From Simiduia sp. 21SJ11W-1 (GTDB lineage: Bacteria; Pseudomonadota; Gammaproteobacteria; Pseudomonadales; Cellvibrionaceae), in contig NZ_CP090959.1 in assembly GCF_024138675.1 (NCBI RefSeq), positions 2,325,501 through 2,389,500 of the forward strand: a stretch of DNA of 64,000 nucleotides, in the 5' to 3' direction. Below are positions 42,947-52,211 of this stretch, piece after piece. The notes beneath the pieces were generated by a model. That model made no database searches, was not told the DNA's origin, and saw nothing but the letters and a program-made list of their open reading frames with translations. A program made the translations under genes and the position numbers. Numbering within the stretch: position 1 is the stretch's first letter; every line of letters starts with the position of its first letter.

Positions 42947-44269
42947 CTAGCGCCACTGGCGCAACTTGTGGCCTTTCAACGCGTAGAACAAAATAAACAG
43001 GTAGCAGGGAATCATTACCCAGTAAGCCACTTGGCTGCTGCCCGAGGTATCGGCAAAGTGCCCATAGGCCAGCGGTAAAATGGCGCCACCGGCGATACCC
43101 ATAATCAACAGTGCACTGCCGGTACCGGTGTATTTACCCAGGCCTTCCAATGCCAGCGGCCATACTGCAGGCCATACAAGTGCGTTGGCAAAACCGAGCA
43201 ATGCTAAAAAGGTGACGGTATCGGGCACGGTGGGAATGCCCATCCAGCCAAACATAACGGCGCTGATTTGATGGGATTCACCCGAGCCGAACATCACGCC
43301 TGCGGTAAACAACAAGCCCAACAAGGCAGAGCCCAAAAGCGCACGCTCTTGCGATAAAAAGCGCGGAATAGTAAGCACACCCAGGCCATAACCTATAACC
43401 ATAAACGTCATGGTGTAAGAGGTGAGCGCACCAAAGTGCGAGACACCCAGCGAGCGGCCATACAGGCCGATGGTGTCGCCGGCAATAACTTCTACACCCA
43501 CGTACATAAACAAGGCAACAGCACCCAGTATCACCTGCGGGAATGCAAGAATGCCGAGCTTGTCGTCTACTTCACTATCTGGCTCTTCAAGCTCCAACTC
43601 CTGCAGGGGCGAGAATTTTACAAATGCCGCCAAGCCAACCAAGGCAATGGCCATGTAGATGTAAGGCATTACCAACCGGCCAGACAACTCGGCCAAACGG
43701 GCCTCGCGCTCGGCAGCACTGAGTGCAGCCAACACGGGTTCTTCAAATTGATCCATACCCGTGAGAATCCAGGTTGCAAACAGCACCGGCACCACAATGC
43801 CCGCGCCCTTGTTAACCAGGCCCATCACACTGATGCGCATGGCGGCACTTTCACGGGGGCCGACACACACGATGTAGGGGTTAGAGGCGGTTTGCAGCAA
43901 GGTTAAGCCCGCACCCAATACAAACAGGGCCACCAAAAACAATGCATAGTGGCTGGTTTGGGCTGCGGGAATAAACATCAAGGCGCCCACGGCCATCACA
44001 ATCAAACCCAGCACCATGCCCATTTTATAGCCGGTACGCTTGAGCACCGCAGCCGATGGCAAGGCCATAAAGGTGTAGGCAATGTAGAACGCAAAGGTAA
44101 CAAACAGCGCCTGGAACTCGTTGAGTTCACAAACAATTTTCAAAAAAGGAATGAGAGATCCATTCAGCCAGGTAACAAAGCCGAAAATGAAAAACAATAT
44201 GCCGATGATCAGCATAGGGATTAACGTGCCGCCACGGGACTGTTCAGATACTGCGATTGAGCTACTCAT
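42947..44269 (-). CDS. nagP: N-acetylglucosamine MFS transporter NagP (FucP-like)
   Basis: This major-facilitator transporter of the FucP/glucose-galactose subfamily has about 12 membrane helices: PMLIIGILFFIFGFVTWLNGSLIPFLK in helix 1 with the family Asn, and LLQTASNPYIVCVGPRESAAMR in the middle, including the typical QxxxNPY. The 440 aa are normal. Position between a hexosaminidase and nagX, downstream of a GlcNAc kinase and LacI-type operators, supports GlcNAc as substrate (inferred). Confidence 0.9.
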   Translation of the reverse strand: MSSSIAVSEQSRGGTLIPMLIIGILFFIFGFVTWLNGSLIPFLKIVCELNEFQALFVTFAFYIAYTFMALPSAAVLKRTGYKMGMVLGLIVMAVGALMFIPAAQTSHYALFLVALFVLGAGLTLLQTASNPYIVCVGPRESAAMRISVMGLVNKGAGIVVPVLFATWILTGMDQFEEPVLAALSAAEREARLAELSGRLVMPYIYMAIALVGLAAFVKFSPLQELELEEPDSEVDDKLGILAFPQVILGAVALFMYVGVEVIAGDTIGLYGRSLGVSHFGALTSYTMTFMVIGYGLGVLTIPRFLSQERALLGSALLGLLFTAGVMFGSGESHQISAVMFGWMGIPTVPDTVTFLALLGFANALVWPAVWPLALEGLGKYTGTGSALLIMGIAGGAILPLAYGHFADTSGSSQVAYWVMIPCYLFILFYALKGHKLRQWR

Positions 44270-44290
44270 AGCAATCTACCTACATCGTTA

Positions 44291-46672
44291 TTATTGGATA
44301 ATCAGTTCATCTATATAGAGCGTTGCAGGCACGGGTTTGCTTTTCTCGGTTGAAAAGCGCTCGGCCCGGTTTTCAGCAATAACTTTGAAATACTTGGCAG
44401 CCACGGGTGCAAACTCCAGTGTAACCGAGTTGCCCAATTGAGGCTTTGCATCATTGGTGAAATCTTGGCTGGCTACCGGCTGCCAGGATGATTTGTCGTC
44501 TGAGGCCAAAACCACCAACTTGGTTGGCCCGAAGAAATCGCGAAAGCGCCCGGGGTTAAAACCCAAATTTAGCCGCTGCACGGTTTGTGCGGTATCAAAA
44601 GACACAATGGCCTCAAAATCTACGCCGTTGAAGGTTGCCCAGTCGTCAAGCTGGAAAATTTGATCGCGAGCCAGCACGCCATCTACCAGGCTCAACTCCG
44701 GGTGAGTATTCCAGGCGCGGTCTGCCTCGGTGAGCACCTCAAGGCTTGCGTGCAAACCCAAATGGTCCACCAGTGTTAAGCGACGTTCGGCATACAGCTC
44801 ACCCGTTTCGGTATTCAAAGCGCGCGCGCGCACTACGCCGCCGTTTTTAAGCAGCAACGGCTGTTTGTACACGGGGCTTGTATGATTGGGTAGCGAGCCA
44901 TCGGTGGTATAACGGATTTTCGTGTTCGGCATATCGCTGGTTAAAATCACCTGAAAGCCCTGCTGGGTGTGCGCCACTTCAGAGGTCACGGCATACACCG
45001 TTTTCGCCACATTCAAACCTTTTTGCTCAAAGCGCTCGATCATGGCGGGTAGACGCTTGGCGAAATCATTCCAGCTGCGGCCTTCATCGCCCGTCCACAC
45101 CACTTCGGCCAGTGCCGACATGCGCGGCAAAATCATGTACTCGGCTTTGGCCGGGGTGCGTACATACTCCGTCCATAAATGGCCTTGGGCGCCAAGTATG
45201 CGGTTGGCGGCCTCGGTGCCTTTTAGCTCATCTGGCATCACCTGAAAGGCGTAGGTTTCCTGCACAGGGGTCAAACCATGAATAGCCAGGGGTTCATCTA
45301 CCGAGCGCGATTGGTAGTGATCAAAATACAGGTGCGAGCCGGGCGCCATGATGGCATCGTGGCCGGCCTTGGCGGCGTGAATGGCACCCTCCACACCGCG
45401 CCAGGAGGTAATTGTGGCACTTGGCGCAACGTCACCTTCAAGAATTTCATCCCAACCGATGATCTTGCGGCCCAACTTGTTAATAGAGGCTTCAACGCGG
45501 CCTATAAAGTAGCCCTGTAGCGCGAAGTAATCTTCAAGGCCTTCACGCGCCATTAATTCATTGCAATAAGTGCAACTGGCCCACTGCTCTGTTTTTACTT
45601 CATCGCCACCCACATGCAGGTAAGGTGATGGAAACAACTCCGCCACTTCGGTAAACACTTTTTCCAAAAACGCGAAGGTTTCTTCTGTGGGGCACAACAC
45701 CTCGGGGAACACACCAAAGTGCTGCTGCACATCGAAATCTTTCTCAACGCAGGCAAGCTCCGGGTAGGCTTTTAAAATGGCAGAGGCGTGGCCTGGCACA
45801 TCAATTTCGGGAATGATGGTGATGTTTCGTGCTTGGGCGTAGGCCACTATGTCGCGTATTTGCGCCTGGGTGTAAAAGCCGCCCAATTGCTGATTGTCGT
45901 TCAAATAGGTTTTGTCGTAGGTGTGGCCCACTACGGTGCCACTGCGCCAGGCACCCACCTCGGTTAAGCGCGGGAACTGTTTAATTTCAATGCGCCAGCC
46001 CTGATCATCGGTTAAATGCCAATGAAAATAATTGAGCTTGTGCATGGCCATTAAATCCAGGTACTGCTTAATGAACCACACGGGGAAGAAGGTACGGCTT
46101 ACATCCAGGTGCATGCCACGGTATTTAAACGCCGGGGCATCTTTTATGGCAACACCGGCTACCGGCCAATAGGCGCGGTTAATGGGCGCATTGGTTTCAA
46201 TATCTGCCGGCAGCAATTGACGCAGGGTTTGTACACCCCAAAACAAGCCCACGATATTTTTGGCGCGCAGGCTTATCTTGTTGGGTGCTACTGTCAGCTC
46301 GTAGGCTTCATCTTGCTCAATGGCTGGATCTATCACAAGCGCAATCACTGAAGGCGCGCCATCACCTTGTGCCAGTGGCAAAGTGTAGCCTGTGGCCGGG
46401 CCAATCAATTCACGCAGGTATTGCGCAACAGGCTCTGCACCTGCAGCAATGTGTAACTGCGTTGCCGCGGTTAATTTAAACTCACCGTCAAGGGGGCTTA
46501 CCGATACAGGTTTGGGCACAATGGCAACGGGTGCCGCCGCTAAGGGCTGGGTGTAATCGGCATCCAGCGAAAGTACGGCTTGCGATTGCGCCTGGGGCTC
46601 AGGTTCGCCACAGGCCAGTAAAAATAAAAATGACAGCGAAATACCGGCGGCTTTTATCAATTTATTGTGCAT
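44291..46672 (-). CDS. GH20 beta-N-acetylhexosaminidase, lipoprotein
   Basis: This enzyme releases GlcNAc from chitin oligosaccharides or glycans. The lipobox FLLACG ends near residue 21. A GH20b N-domain precedes the catalytic barrel with YRGMHLDVSR near 184, HWHLTDDQGWR near 217 and the catalytic pair Asp357-Glu358 in HVGGDE. C-terminal to this are a chitobiase-type Ig module (IRYTTDGSLPN) and a discoidin/F5-8-like carbohydrate-binding module ending the 793-aa chain. It lies 13 nt from nagK and 21 nt from nagP, in one operon. It is probably tethered to the outer membrane or periplasmic face. Confidence 0.93.
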   Translation of the reverse strand: MHNKLIKAAGISLSFLFLLACGEPEPQAQSQAVLSLDADYTQPLAAAPVAIVPKPVSVSPLDGEFKLTAATQLHIAAGAEPVAQYLRELIGPATGYTLPLAQGDGAPSVIALVIDPAIEQDEAYELTVAPNKISLRAKNIVGLFWGVQTLRQLLPADIETNAPINRAYWPVAGVAIKDAPAFKYRGMHLDVSRTFFPVWFIKQYLDLMAMHKLNYFHWHLTDDQGWRIEIKQFPRLTEVGAWRSGTVVGHTYDKTYLNDNQQLGGFYTQAQIRDIVAYAQARNITIIPEIDVPGHASAILKAYPELACVEKDFDVQQHFGVFPEVLCPTEETFAFLEKVFTEVAELFPSPYLHVGGDEVKTEQWASCTYCNELMAREGLEDYFALQGYFIGRVEASINKLGRKIIGWDEILEGDVAPSATITSWRGVEGAIHAAKAGHDAIMAPGSHLYFDHYQSRSVDEPLAIHGLTPVQETYAFQVMPDELKGTEAANRILGAQGHLWTEYVRTPAKAEYMILPRMSALAEVVWTGDEGRSWNDFAKRLPAMIERFEQKGLNVAKTVYAVTSEVAHTQQGFQVILTSDMPNTKIRYTTDGSLPNHTSPVYKQPLLLKNGGVVRARALNTETGELYAERRLTLVDHLGLHASLEVLTEADRAWNTHPELSLVDGVLARDQIFQLDDWATFNGVDFEAIVSFDTAQTVQRLNLGFNPGRFRDFFGPTKLVVLASDDKSSWQPVASQDFTNDAKPQLGNSVTLEFAPVAAKYFKVIAENRAERFSTEKSKPVPATLYIDELIIQ

Positions 46673-46685
46673 GGGTAATCTACAC

Positions 46686-47561
46686 CTAGGCCGTTTTAAC
46701 TAATTGCTTAAGCTGTTGCTTGGCGTAAAGCAACGCACCAAACTCAGGCGAGAACTGTACCTCACTTAAGCGCACGACAATTTCCGGCGCCATCCATTGC
46801 TGTAAGCGCGGGGCCAAGCCGCCCAGCATCGAAAGCCGTTCAGGCCCCTGTGCCAGCAGCTTTTCAGCAACCTGTGAAATGTAATTGGCGCCGTCTTTGG
46901 CAATGGCAAGGCTCACCGGGTCGCCGGCTTCGGCAAGCTCGAGCACCAGGGGTGCCAGGCGTGCGTAGCGGCTGGAGGTGGCGGTAGCCATGCGGCCTAC
47001 CATATCGATGCCCTTGGCATCCAAATGCTGCTCAACACGTGCTTGCAGCGGGCTTTGGGGCGCCAGGCCGTCTGAGGAAAGCAGCGCATATTTCAATGCT
47101 TCCAGGCCCATCCAGGCGCCGCTGCCTTTATCACCAAACGGGAAGCCGTGAGCGCCCACAATCAAGGTGCGATTTTTAACGTTGGAATAACCACAGCTGC
47201 CGGTTCCGGTAATGATTACCGCACCATCACCACCACCGTGTGCGCCCAGGCACGCGATGTGTAAATCTGTGGTTAGAAAGAAATCCGCAAAGGGATGCTC
47301 CCATTGATCTACCACCTGATAGAGGTCTGGCAGATTCACGCCCGCAAGGCCTGCGCCTACAATGAGGTTTCTGATGTGGCTACGGGGCAGGCCCGCATCT
47401 TCAAGGGCCAGCTCGGCAGATAATCTGATAGAGGTAAAGGCCTGCTCTACGCCGTGCAGCGGGTTGGAAGGCCCGGCGAGCCCGGTACCTATAACTTCAT
47501 TAGCTTCGTTAACTAGAATGGCCTTGGTTTTACTGCCACCACCGTCAATGCCAAGGTACAT
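46686..47561 (-). CDS. nagK: N-acetylglucosamine kinase, BadF/BcrA ATPase family
   Basis: The actin-like ATPase fold is marked by YLGIDGGGSKTKAILVN at residue 2, GAGLAGVN near 84, and VIITGTGSCGY near 121. These define the BadF/BadG family to which eukaryotic and proteobacterial GlcNAc kinases belong. The ATG at 47561 (291 aa) has AGGAGAAGG upstream; the longer frame is rejected. It is the first gene after the operator-flanked promoter and should make GlcNAc-6-phosphate for NagA, which is not in the window. Confidence 0.9.
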   Translation of the reverse strand: MYLGIDGGGSKTKAILVNEANEVIGTGLAGPSNPLHGVEQAFTSIRLSAELALEDAGLPRSHIRNLIVGAGLAGVNLPDLYQVVDQWEHPFADFFLTTDLHIACLGAHGGGDGAVIITGTGSCGYSNVKNRTLIVGAHGFPFGDKGSGAWMGLEALKYALLSSDGLAPQSPLQARVEQHLDAKGIDMVGRMATATSSRYARLAPLVLELAEAGDPVSLAIAKDGANYISQVAEKLLAQGPERLSMLGGLAPRLQQWMAPEIVVRLSEVQFSPEFGALLYAKQQLKQLVKTA

Positions 47562-47799
47562 CACACCTTCTCCTGTTGGCACCTGTCCCATTGTTCACCT
47601 CAGCCATTGTTACTTATTCTGGATTATTGGTCAGCCTCGGCCGAGCCATGTTCAACTCTCATGCTGAAAAAATCGGGTTGGCACTGACAGGACACCAACC
47701 CGTTCAAGAGCATAGCTACGAGAGGAAAGAAACAAGAACGCGGGCGGTTGCAAGGCACCGCGATCCTGAAACCCACACTGCGAGAGTGTTTCACACCCT

Positions 47800-47811
47800 G
47801 ACAACGTTGTC
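47800..47811. promoter_or_regulatory. LacI-type operator O2 of the nagK operon
   Basis: Perfect 12-bp palindrome GACAACGTTGTC at the expected transcription start of the nagK promoter, so a bound repressor would block initiation. The sequence resembles reported NagR boxes of the LacI family in other gammaproteobacteria. Confidence 0.82.
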
Positions 47812-47813
47812 TA

Positions 47814-47842
47814 ACAATACGAAAGCAAGACAACGTTGTCAA
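47814..47842 (-). promoter_or_regulatory. Sigma70 promoter of the nagK-hex-nagP-nagX operon
   Basis: On the minus strand TTGACA (47837-47842) and TATTGT (47814-47819) are separated by exactly 17 bp. The -35 is embedded in operator O1 and the start site falls in O2, about 240 nt before nagK. Confidence 0.8.
47829..47840. promoter_or_regulatory. LacI-type operator O1 of the nagK operon
   Basis: Second perfect GACAACGTTGTC, centre 29 bp from O2, overlapping the -35 hexamer of the promoter. Identical to the two palindromes before the TonB-receptor gene. Confidence 0.82.
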
Positions 47843-47856
47843 GCGCTTATGGGTGC

Positions 47857-49437
47857 TTATTTTCCAAGATTTTCATAAGCCTTGCGAAAGGCCCGCAAGT
47901 ACTCCCCGTGGGAGGGCAAGTGGTTCACGAAATGTTGCCGGTGCCGGTCTAATTGGGCCACTTGTTTGGCCAGCCGCGAGGCGCGTTCACCCCCCATTTG
48001 AGGCGCCTGGGTACCAAACCCCATGCCGTAAAGCACGTAGAGGTAGTTTTCCACATCAAACACCTCAAACTTGCTGTCGAAGTCTGTAGCCACTGGTGAA
48101 TAGTTTTGCCATAGCGCTAAGCGAGCAAGCAGGGTTTGCGAGCAAGTTTGCGGGTCGCGATTTTTTTCCCAGAAGGCAGAGTCATCCCGATCAGACAAAA
48201 AGTAATGCAGCTTAATGAAATCAACCATGCGCGCCCAAGCGTATAAAGTGCGCTCGTTAAAGCGTTCGCTCAAGGCTTCCAGCTGAGAGCGGTGGAGAGG
48301 AAAACGATCAGCTAATAAAGACGCAGCAAAATCCGTAAAAAGTATTGAAGTGGCTTCCAGTGGTTCTAGAAACCCCTGAGCAAGCCCTAACGCCATACAA
48401 TTGCGCCGCCAAAACACTTGCCTACGGCCAATATTCATTGGAATTTTACGAAAATTTAATCCAATACCTGCAGGGCCCAGGTAGGCCCTGAACAATTCTT
48501 CTGCCCTTTCATCACTCATATAATCGCGCGCGTACACAAAGCCTGTACCACGCCGATTAACCAACGGGATATCCCAGATCCAGCCCGCCTCATGGGCAGT
48601 AGCGCTGGTGTACGGAGCAATTTCATCGCTAGCTTCAAGCGGCACTTGGGCTACCAGCGCAGTATCAACTAACAGTTGATCGGCGTGCGACTCAAATGGC
48701 ACATCCAGCGCCCCACCAAGCAGCACAGCGTGAAAGCCGGAGCAGTCAACAAAGAAGTCAAAGGCTTCGGTATCACCACTGGCAAAACCAAGAGACGCAA
48801 TAGCGCCAGTATCGTCCAGATTTACCTTGGCCACCGTCGCCTGCAGGTATTTCACGCCCAGCTTTTGGGTTGCATTGCGCGCAAGCAGTGCGGAAAACTT
48901 GGCAGCATTGAAATGATAAGCATAGGTAGCTTCACCCTCATATTCATTCGCCCCCTTTGACTTGGGGCATCGCATTGTTTCACACAGCGCGCCTTGAATT
49001 GAAACGGTATCGGCATATTGGCTGCTAGTGTTATTCAGCCAATGTGGCGTTAGATCTTCACCAAAGGGAAAGGGAAAATCGAACAAGTGATGGTAAAAGC
49101 TTTGATCGCTCCCGGGCTCAGCTTTTTTCCAATTTGCGAACCTGATAGATTGCTTGAAAGTGGCATCACAGTGGTAGAGAAATTCCGCCTCAGAGATACC
49201 AAATTTTTTCAGGGATTTGCGTATGCCGGGTACGGTACCCTCCCCCACGCCAATGGGCTTTATATCTGGGCTTTCAACGAGGGTAATATCAACACCCCGG
49301 CCCTGTAGCGCTACCGCTAAATGGTTTGCGGCCAGCCAGCCAGAGGAACCGCCGCCCACGATGGCCACACGCTTGATCAACCCATGCTCCGCAACACTAT
49401 TCAAATCAACCTCCAAGCCACTCTGCAAACCAGCCAT
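47857..49437 (-). CDS. Flavin-dependent tryptophan-halogenase-like protein
   Basis: The 526-aa protein carries both family signatures: the FAD motif VGGGSSG at residues 27-33 and WIWDIP at 286-291 (WxWxIP). A Lys equivalent to the halogenase active-site lysine is present in TFKQSIRF (Lys95). Halogenation is therefore plausible, but the substrate is unknown; many such genes lie beside TonB receptors in Xanthomonas, Caulobacter and Cellvibrionaceae without an indole pathway. It follows the TonB-receptor gene by 57 nt, across a terminator. The ATG at 49437 has no ribosome site; a TTG at residue 20 with CGGAG upstream is an alternative start. Confidence 0.88.
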   Translation of the reverse strand: MAGLQSGLEVDLNSVAEHGLIKRVAIVGGGSSGWLAANHLAVALQGRGVDITLVESPDIKPIGVGEGTVPGIRKSLKKFGISEAEFLYHCDATFKQSIRFANWKKAEPGSDQSFYHHLFDFPFPFGEDLTPHWLNNTSSQYADTVSIQGALCETMRCPKSKGANEYEGEATYAYHFNAAKFSALLARNATQKLGVKYLQATVAKVNLDDTGAIASLGFASGDTEAFDFFVDCSGFHAVLLGGALDVPFESHADQLLVDTALVAQVPLEASDEIAPYTSATAHEAGWIWDIPLVNRRGTGFVYARDYMSDERAEELFRAYLGPAGIGLNFRKIPMNIGRRQVFWRRNCMALGLAQGFLEPLEATSILFTDFAASLLADRFPLHRSQLEALSERFNERTLYAWARMVDFIKLHYFLSDRDDSAFWEKNRDPQTCSQTLLARLALWQNYSPVATDFDSKFEVFDVENYLYVLYGMGFGTQAPQMGGERASRLAKQVAQLDRHRQHFVNHLPSHGEYLRAFRKAYENLGK

Positions 49438-49442
49438 TCAAT

Positions 49443-49472
49443 AAAACAAAAAACCCAGCCGAAGCTGGGTTT
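49443..49472 (-). terminator. Rho-independent terminator between TonB receptor and halogenase
   Basis: A nine-base-pair perfect stem (49451-49459 with 49464-49472) closes a TTCG tetraloop on the minus strand, followed by TTTGTTTT. It lies 22 nt after the receptor stop and only 5 nt before the halogenase ATG. Confidence 0.88.
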
Positions 49473-49494
49473 ATTTTGAAGCAATTTGGCAAAC

Positions 49495-52107
49495 TTAGAA
49501 ACTCAAGTTTGCACCAACTGTCATGCGGGTTTCGCCCAGGTAGTTGTAAGCCGGGTAACCGTAAGACGTACGCTGGTATGTAGCATCACCTTTATCACGA
49601 CCGATCTGCACGCTGTCTTCACCGAACAAGTTGGTCACTTCGGCAGTTAAGCCCAGCAAGTCTGTTACCTGATACGCGAAACTCAGATCAACTGTACCGA
49701 AATCCTGGTGCTCACGAGCACCGTAGAAACCGGTTTCGCGGATCATATAAGCTGAACGCCAGTTATAAGCAACACGCGCCGAGAAGGTATCGTTCTCATA
49801 GTAACCCACCAGGTTCATGTAGTGCTTGGAACTGTCGGTGAAAACACCATTACCATCAGAGAAGTTAGAGGCATCGGCCGCTGCATCCGCGTAGGTGTAG
49901 TTTGCAATCGCACCAAAGCCGTTATCGAATGCATGTTGTAATTGCAGTTCGATACCGTCAATGTAACCACCATCGCCTACGGTGAGAGATTCAACAGTCC
50001 AGCTATCTACACCAGAATCAGGGTCTACCAAGCCAATTTGCTGATCAAGCTGCACATCAGCGGTGGTGAAGCTGGTTACTGATTTAGTGTAGTAAGCAAT
50101 AGATGCCAGGTTACCTTCGCCGTAGTAGTACTCAAGTGCGATATCTGCCTGATTAGCCTTATAAGGCTTCAAGCCAACATTACCTTTAATGACGCGCTCA
50201 TTACCAGGGATAGTATCGTTGTAGCCTGCCAAGGCAGAGTTACCGAACATATCGTTGTAGTTGGCACGGGCCATTACTTGAGCAGCACTGAAACGCAAGA
50301 CCATTTCTTCAGACAGGTCAGTTGCCAGCGTAATACTAGGCAGAACGTCGCGGTAACCTGCCGTATCTTTACTCAGCTCGGTTTCGTAACCGCCGCTCGG
50401 GATAGGCGCATAGAACTGGGTGGCCGCATCGGTACTGATGTAGCGCAAACCAAAGTTACCACGCAATGATTCAGTTTCAATCTCGGCCATTACGTAGGCT
50501 GCGAAGTTGTCTTCCTCAATGGTGGAGTAACCTGAGCGATCCAAGATCCAGCCGGTCAATTTCGAGTTGGTGTAGGCAATCATTTCTGATGCATTCGGCT
50601 TTGGAATAGTCACCCCGTGGCCAGCCTCGATGGTGCCATTGGCAAAGCGTGAACCGTCAACCACCAAGGACTCGGCTGCGCCGTCGTAGCCTGCGAACTC
50701 ACCGTTGTATTTGGTTTGCATCACTTCGTGCTGAGTTGTGCGCACACCGGTCTTGATGGTTTTTACTGCACCGAAATCAACATCAAAGGCGATGTCGGCC
50801 TGAAAGTATACTTCCTCATCGGTGTTTGGTTGCTGAACAACAGCACCGGTTTGCAAACCTTCCCAACCACCGTACTCACCAGCGCCTGGCAGATCGCCCG
50901 GGCCGAAGTTCGGATCAGTCAAGTCATACTTAACCGTGTCACCGGTAGAATCGATAGTGCCATCAGTAATGCCAGCTTTTTGAATACTGAGGTAACCGAA
51001 GTTAGTTTCAAAATCGGTGCCACCCTCTGCTTTAGTAGTACCAACCTGGGCAGTAAACAGGAAGTTCTCGCCAGAATATTCCATGTTCAGATCAAAAGTC
51101 TCTGAGGTCATGGTGGCGTTGCGAGGGCGAACGTCCCAGTAGGTGTTGCCGGCAGAGCCATTGCTCGCGGTACACTTGATGGGAGCGCCCTGATCATTGA
51201 ACTCACAGTTGTTCAGATCCTGTGGAATCCAGGCTGCTGAGTTGACGTTGTCGGCAGTAAGTTCCAGGTTCATGTAATGAGCACCAAACTCCAGTTGCTC
51301 GCTGGGGCGGAACTGCGCGGTTACATCAAACGCAGTGCGCTGGCGCTCTTGGTGGAAATGCGTGGGCGCAATGCGGCCACCCCAAGCGGGCAATGCTTCA
51401 TCGCCACGACGGGTCAAGGTGTAATCGGCCTGCGCAACGGACGCCAGAATACCGAAGGTTTCGGAGTCATTCTTAAAGCTGTACAAGCCGGAGATTGCGG
51501 GATCCCACTCTTCAGATTGATCAGAGTAGGTACCTTTAATAGAGCCGCGAACTGTGTGGGCTTCTAAATCCAGCGGCTTGCGGGTTTTAACATTTACAGT
51601 ACCACCCACACCACCTTCAACGAGGTCTGCCTGGGATGACTTGTAAACGTCAATGCCAGAGATCATTTCTGGCGGCAGCATGGCGTAGTTAAAAGTACGG
51701 TCAATTGGCTGCTGAGTGTACCAACCGGTAGAGGCAACAGACTGCCCGTTAAGGGTGGTTAAAGTCAGCTGGTTAGAGGCACCGCGAATAGAAACCGCGT
51801 CACCACCACCGAACTGGCGAGATACCGCAACACCAGGGATTCGGCCGAGTGATTCGGCAACGTTATTATCCGGGAATTTACCTACATCCTCAGCAGTAAT
51901 TGAATCGATAACCGCTGTGGAGTTGCGCTTATTTTCAATAGCTGATTGAAGTGCGCCACGAATACCAAGCACCTGAACTTCTTCAATTTCAGACGCTTGA
52001 TCCTGCGCAAACGCAGGTACTGACACCATAGAAAGTGCGCCCAATGACCCGCAGGTAATCAAGGCGCGATTTACTGTTTTGATCGCATCGCTAAGTTTTA
52101 TAGACAT
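49495..52107 (-). CDS. TonB-dependent receptor, GlcNAc/chitooligosaccharide-type
   Basis: This outer-membrane receptor is probably for chitooligosaccharides. A signal peptide ends near VPAFAQ (about residue 34), followed by a TonB-box-like EIEEVQVLG and the plug domain (AVIDSITAEDVGKFPDNNVAESLGR, GVGGTVNVKTRKPLD). The C-terminal beta-barrel ends in aromatic Phe. It is the TonB-Xanth-Caul type. The ATG at 52107 has AAGGGG upstream; the 8-residue longer frame is rejected. Its promoter carries two LacI-type operators identical to those of the nagK operon, which supports the GlcNAc assignment. Length is 870 aa. Confidence 0.92.
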   Translation of the reverse strand: MSIKLSDAIKTVNRALITCGSLGALSMVSVPAFAQDQASEIEEVQVLGIRGALQSAIENKRNSTAVIDSITAEDVGKFPDNNVAESLGRIPGVAVSRQFGGGDAVSIRGASNQLTLTTLNGQSVASTGWYTQQPIDRTFNYAMLPPEMISGIDVYKSSQADLVEGGVGGTVNVKTRKPLDLEAHTVRGSIKGTYSDQSEEWDPAISGLYSFKNDSETFGILASVAQADYTLTRRGDEALPAWGGRIAPTHFHQERQRTAFDVTAQFRPSEQLEFGAHYMNLELTADNVNSAAWIPQDLNNCEFNDQGAPIKCTASNGSAGNTYWDVRPRNATMTSETFDLNMEYSGENFLFTAQVGTTKAEGGTDFETNFGYLSIQKAGITDGTIDSTGDTVKYDLTDPNFGPGDLPGAGEYGGWEGLQTGAVVQQPNTDEEVYFQADIAFDVDFGAVKTIKTGVRTTQHEVMQTKYNGEFAGYDGAAESLVVDGSRFANGTIEAGHGVTIPKPNASEMIAYTNSKLTGWILDRSGYSTIEEDNFAAYVMAEIETESLRGNFGLRYISTDAATQFYAPIPSGGYETELSKDTAGYRDVLPSITLATDLSEEMVLRFSAAQVMARANYNDMFGNSALAGYNDTIPGNERVIKGNVGLKPYKANQADIALEYYYGEGNLASIAYYTKSVTSFTTADVQLDQQIGLVDPDSGVDSWTVESLTVGDGGYIDGIELQLQHAFDNGFGAIANYTYADAAADASNFSDGNGVFTDSSKHYMNLVGYYENDTFSARVAYNWRSAYMIRETGFYGAREHQDFGTVDLSFAYQVTDLLGLTAEVTNLFGEDSVQIGRDKGDATYQRTSYGYPAYNYLGETRMTVGANLSF

Positions 52108-52190
52108 GTCTGTCCCCTTCTGTTCTAACACTTGTTATTTATATGACCTAGAACTCCTAACAACTGCTGTGCGCCTCTTCGAGCTTTCTA

Positions 52191-52202
52191 GACAACGTTG
52201 TC
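52191..52202. promoter_or_regulatory. LacI-type operator O2 of the TonB-receptor gene
   Basis: Perfect GACAACGTTGTC lying just downstream of the -10 element of the receptor promoter, at or after the expected start site. Identical in sequence to both nagK operators. Confidence 0.82.
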
Positions 52203-52211
52203 GGAAGGTTG

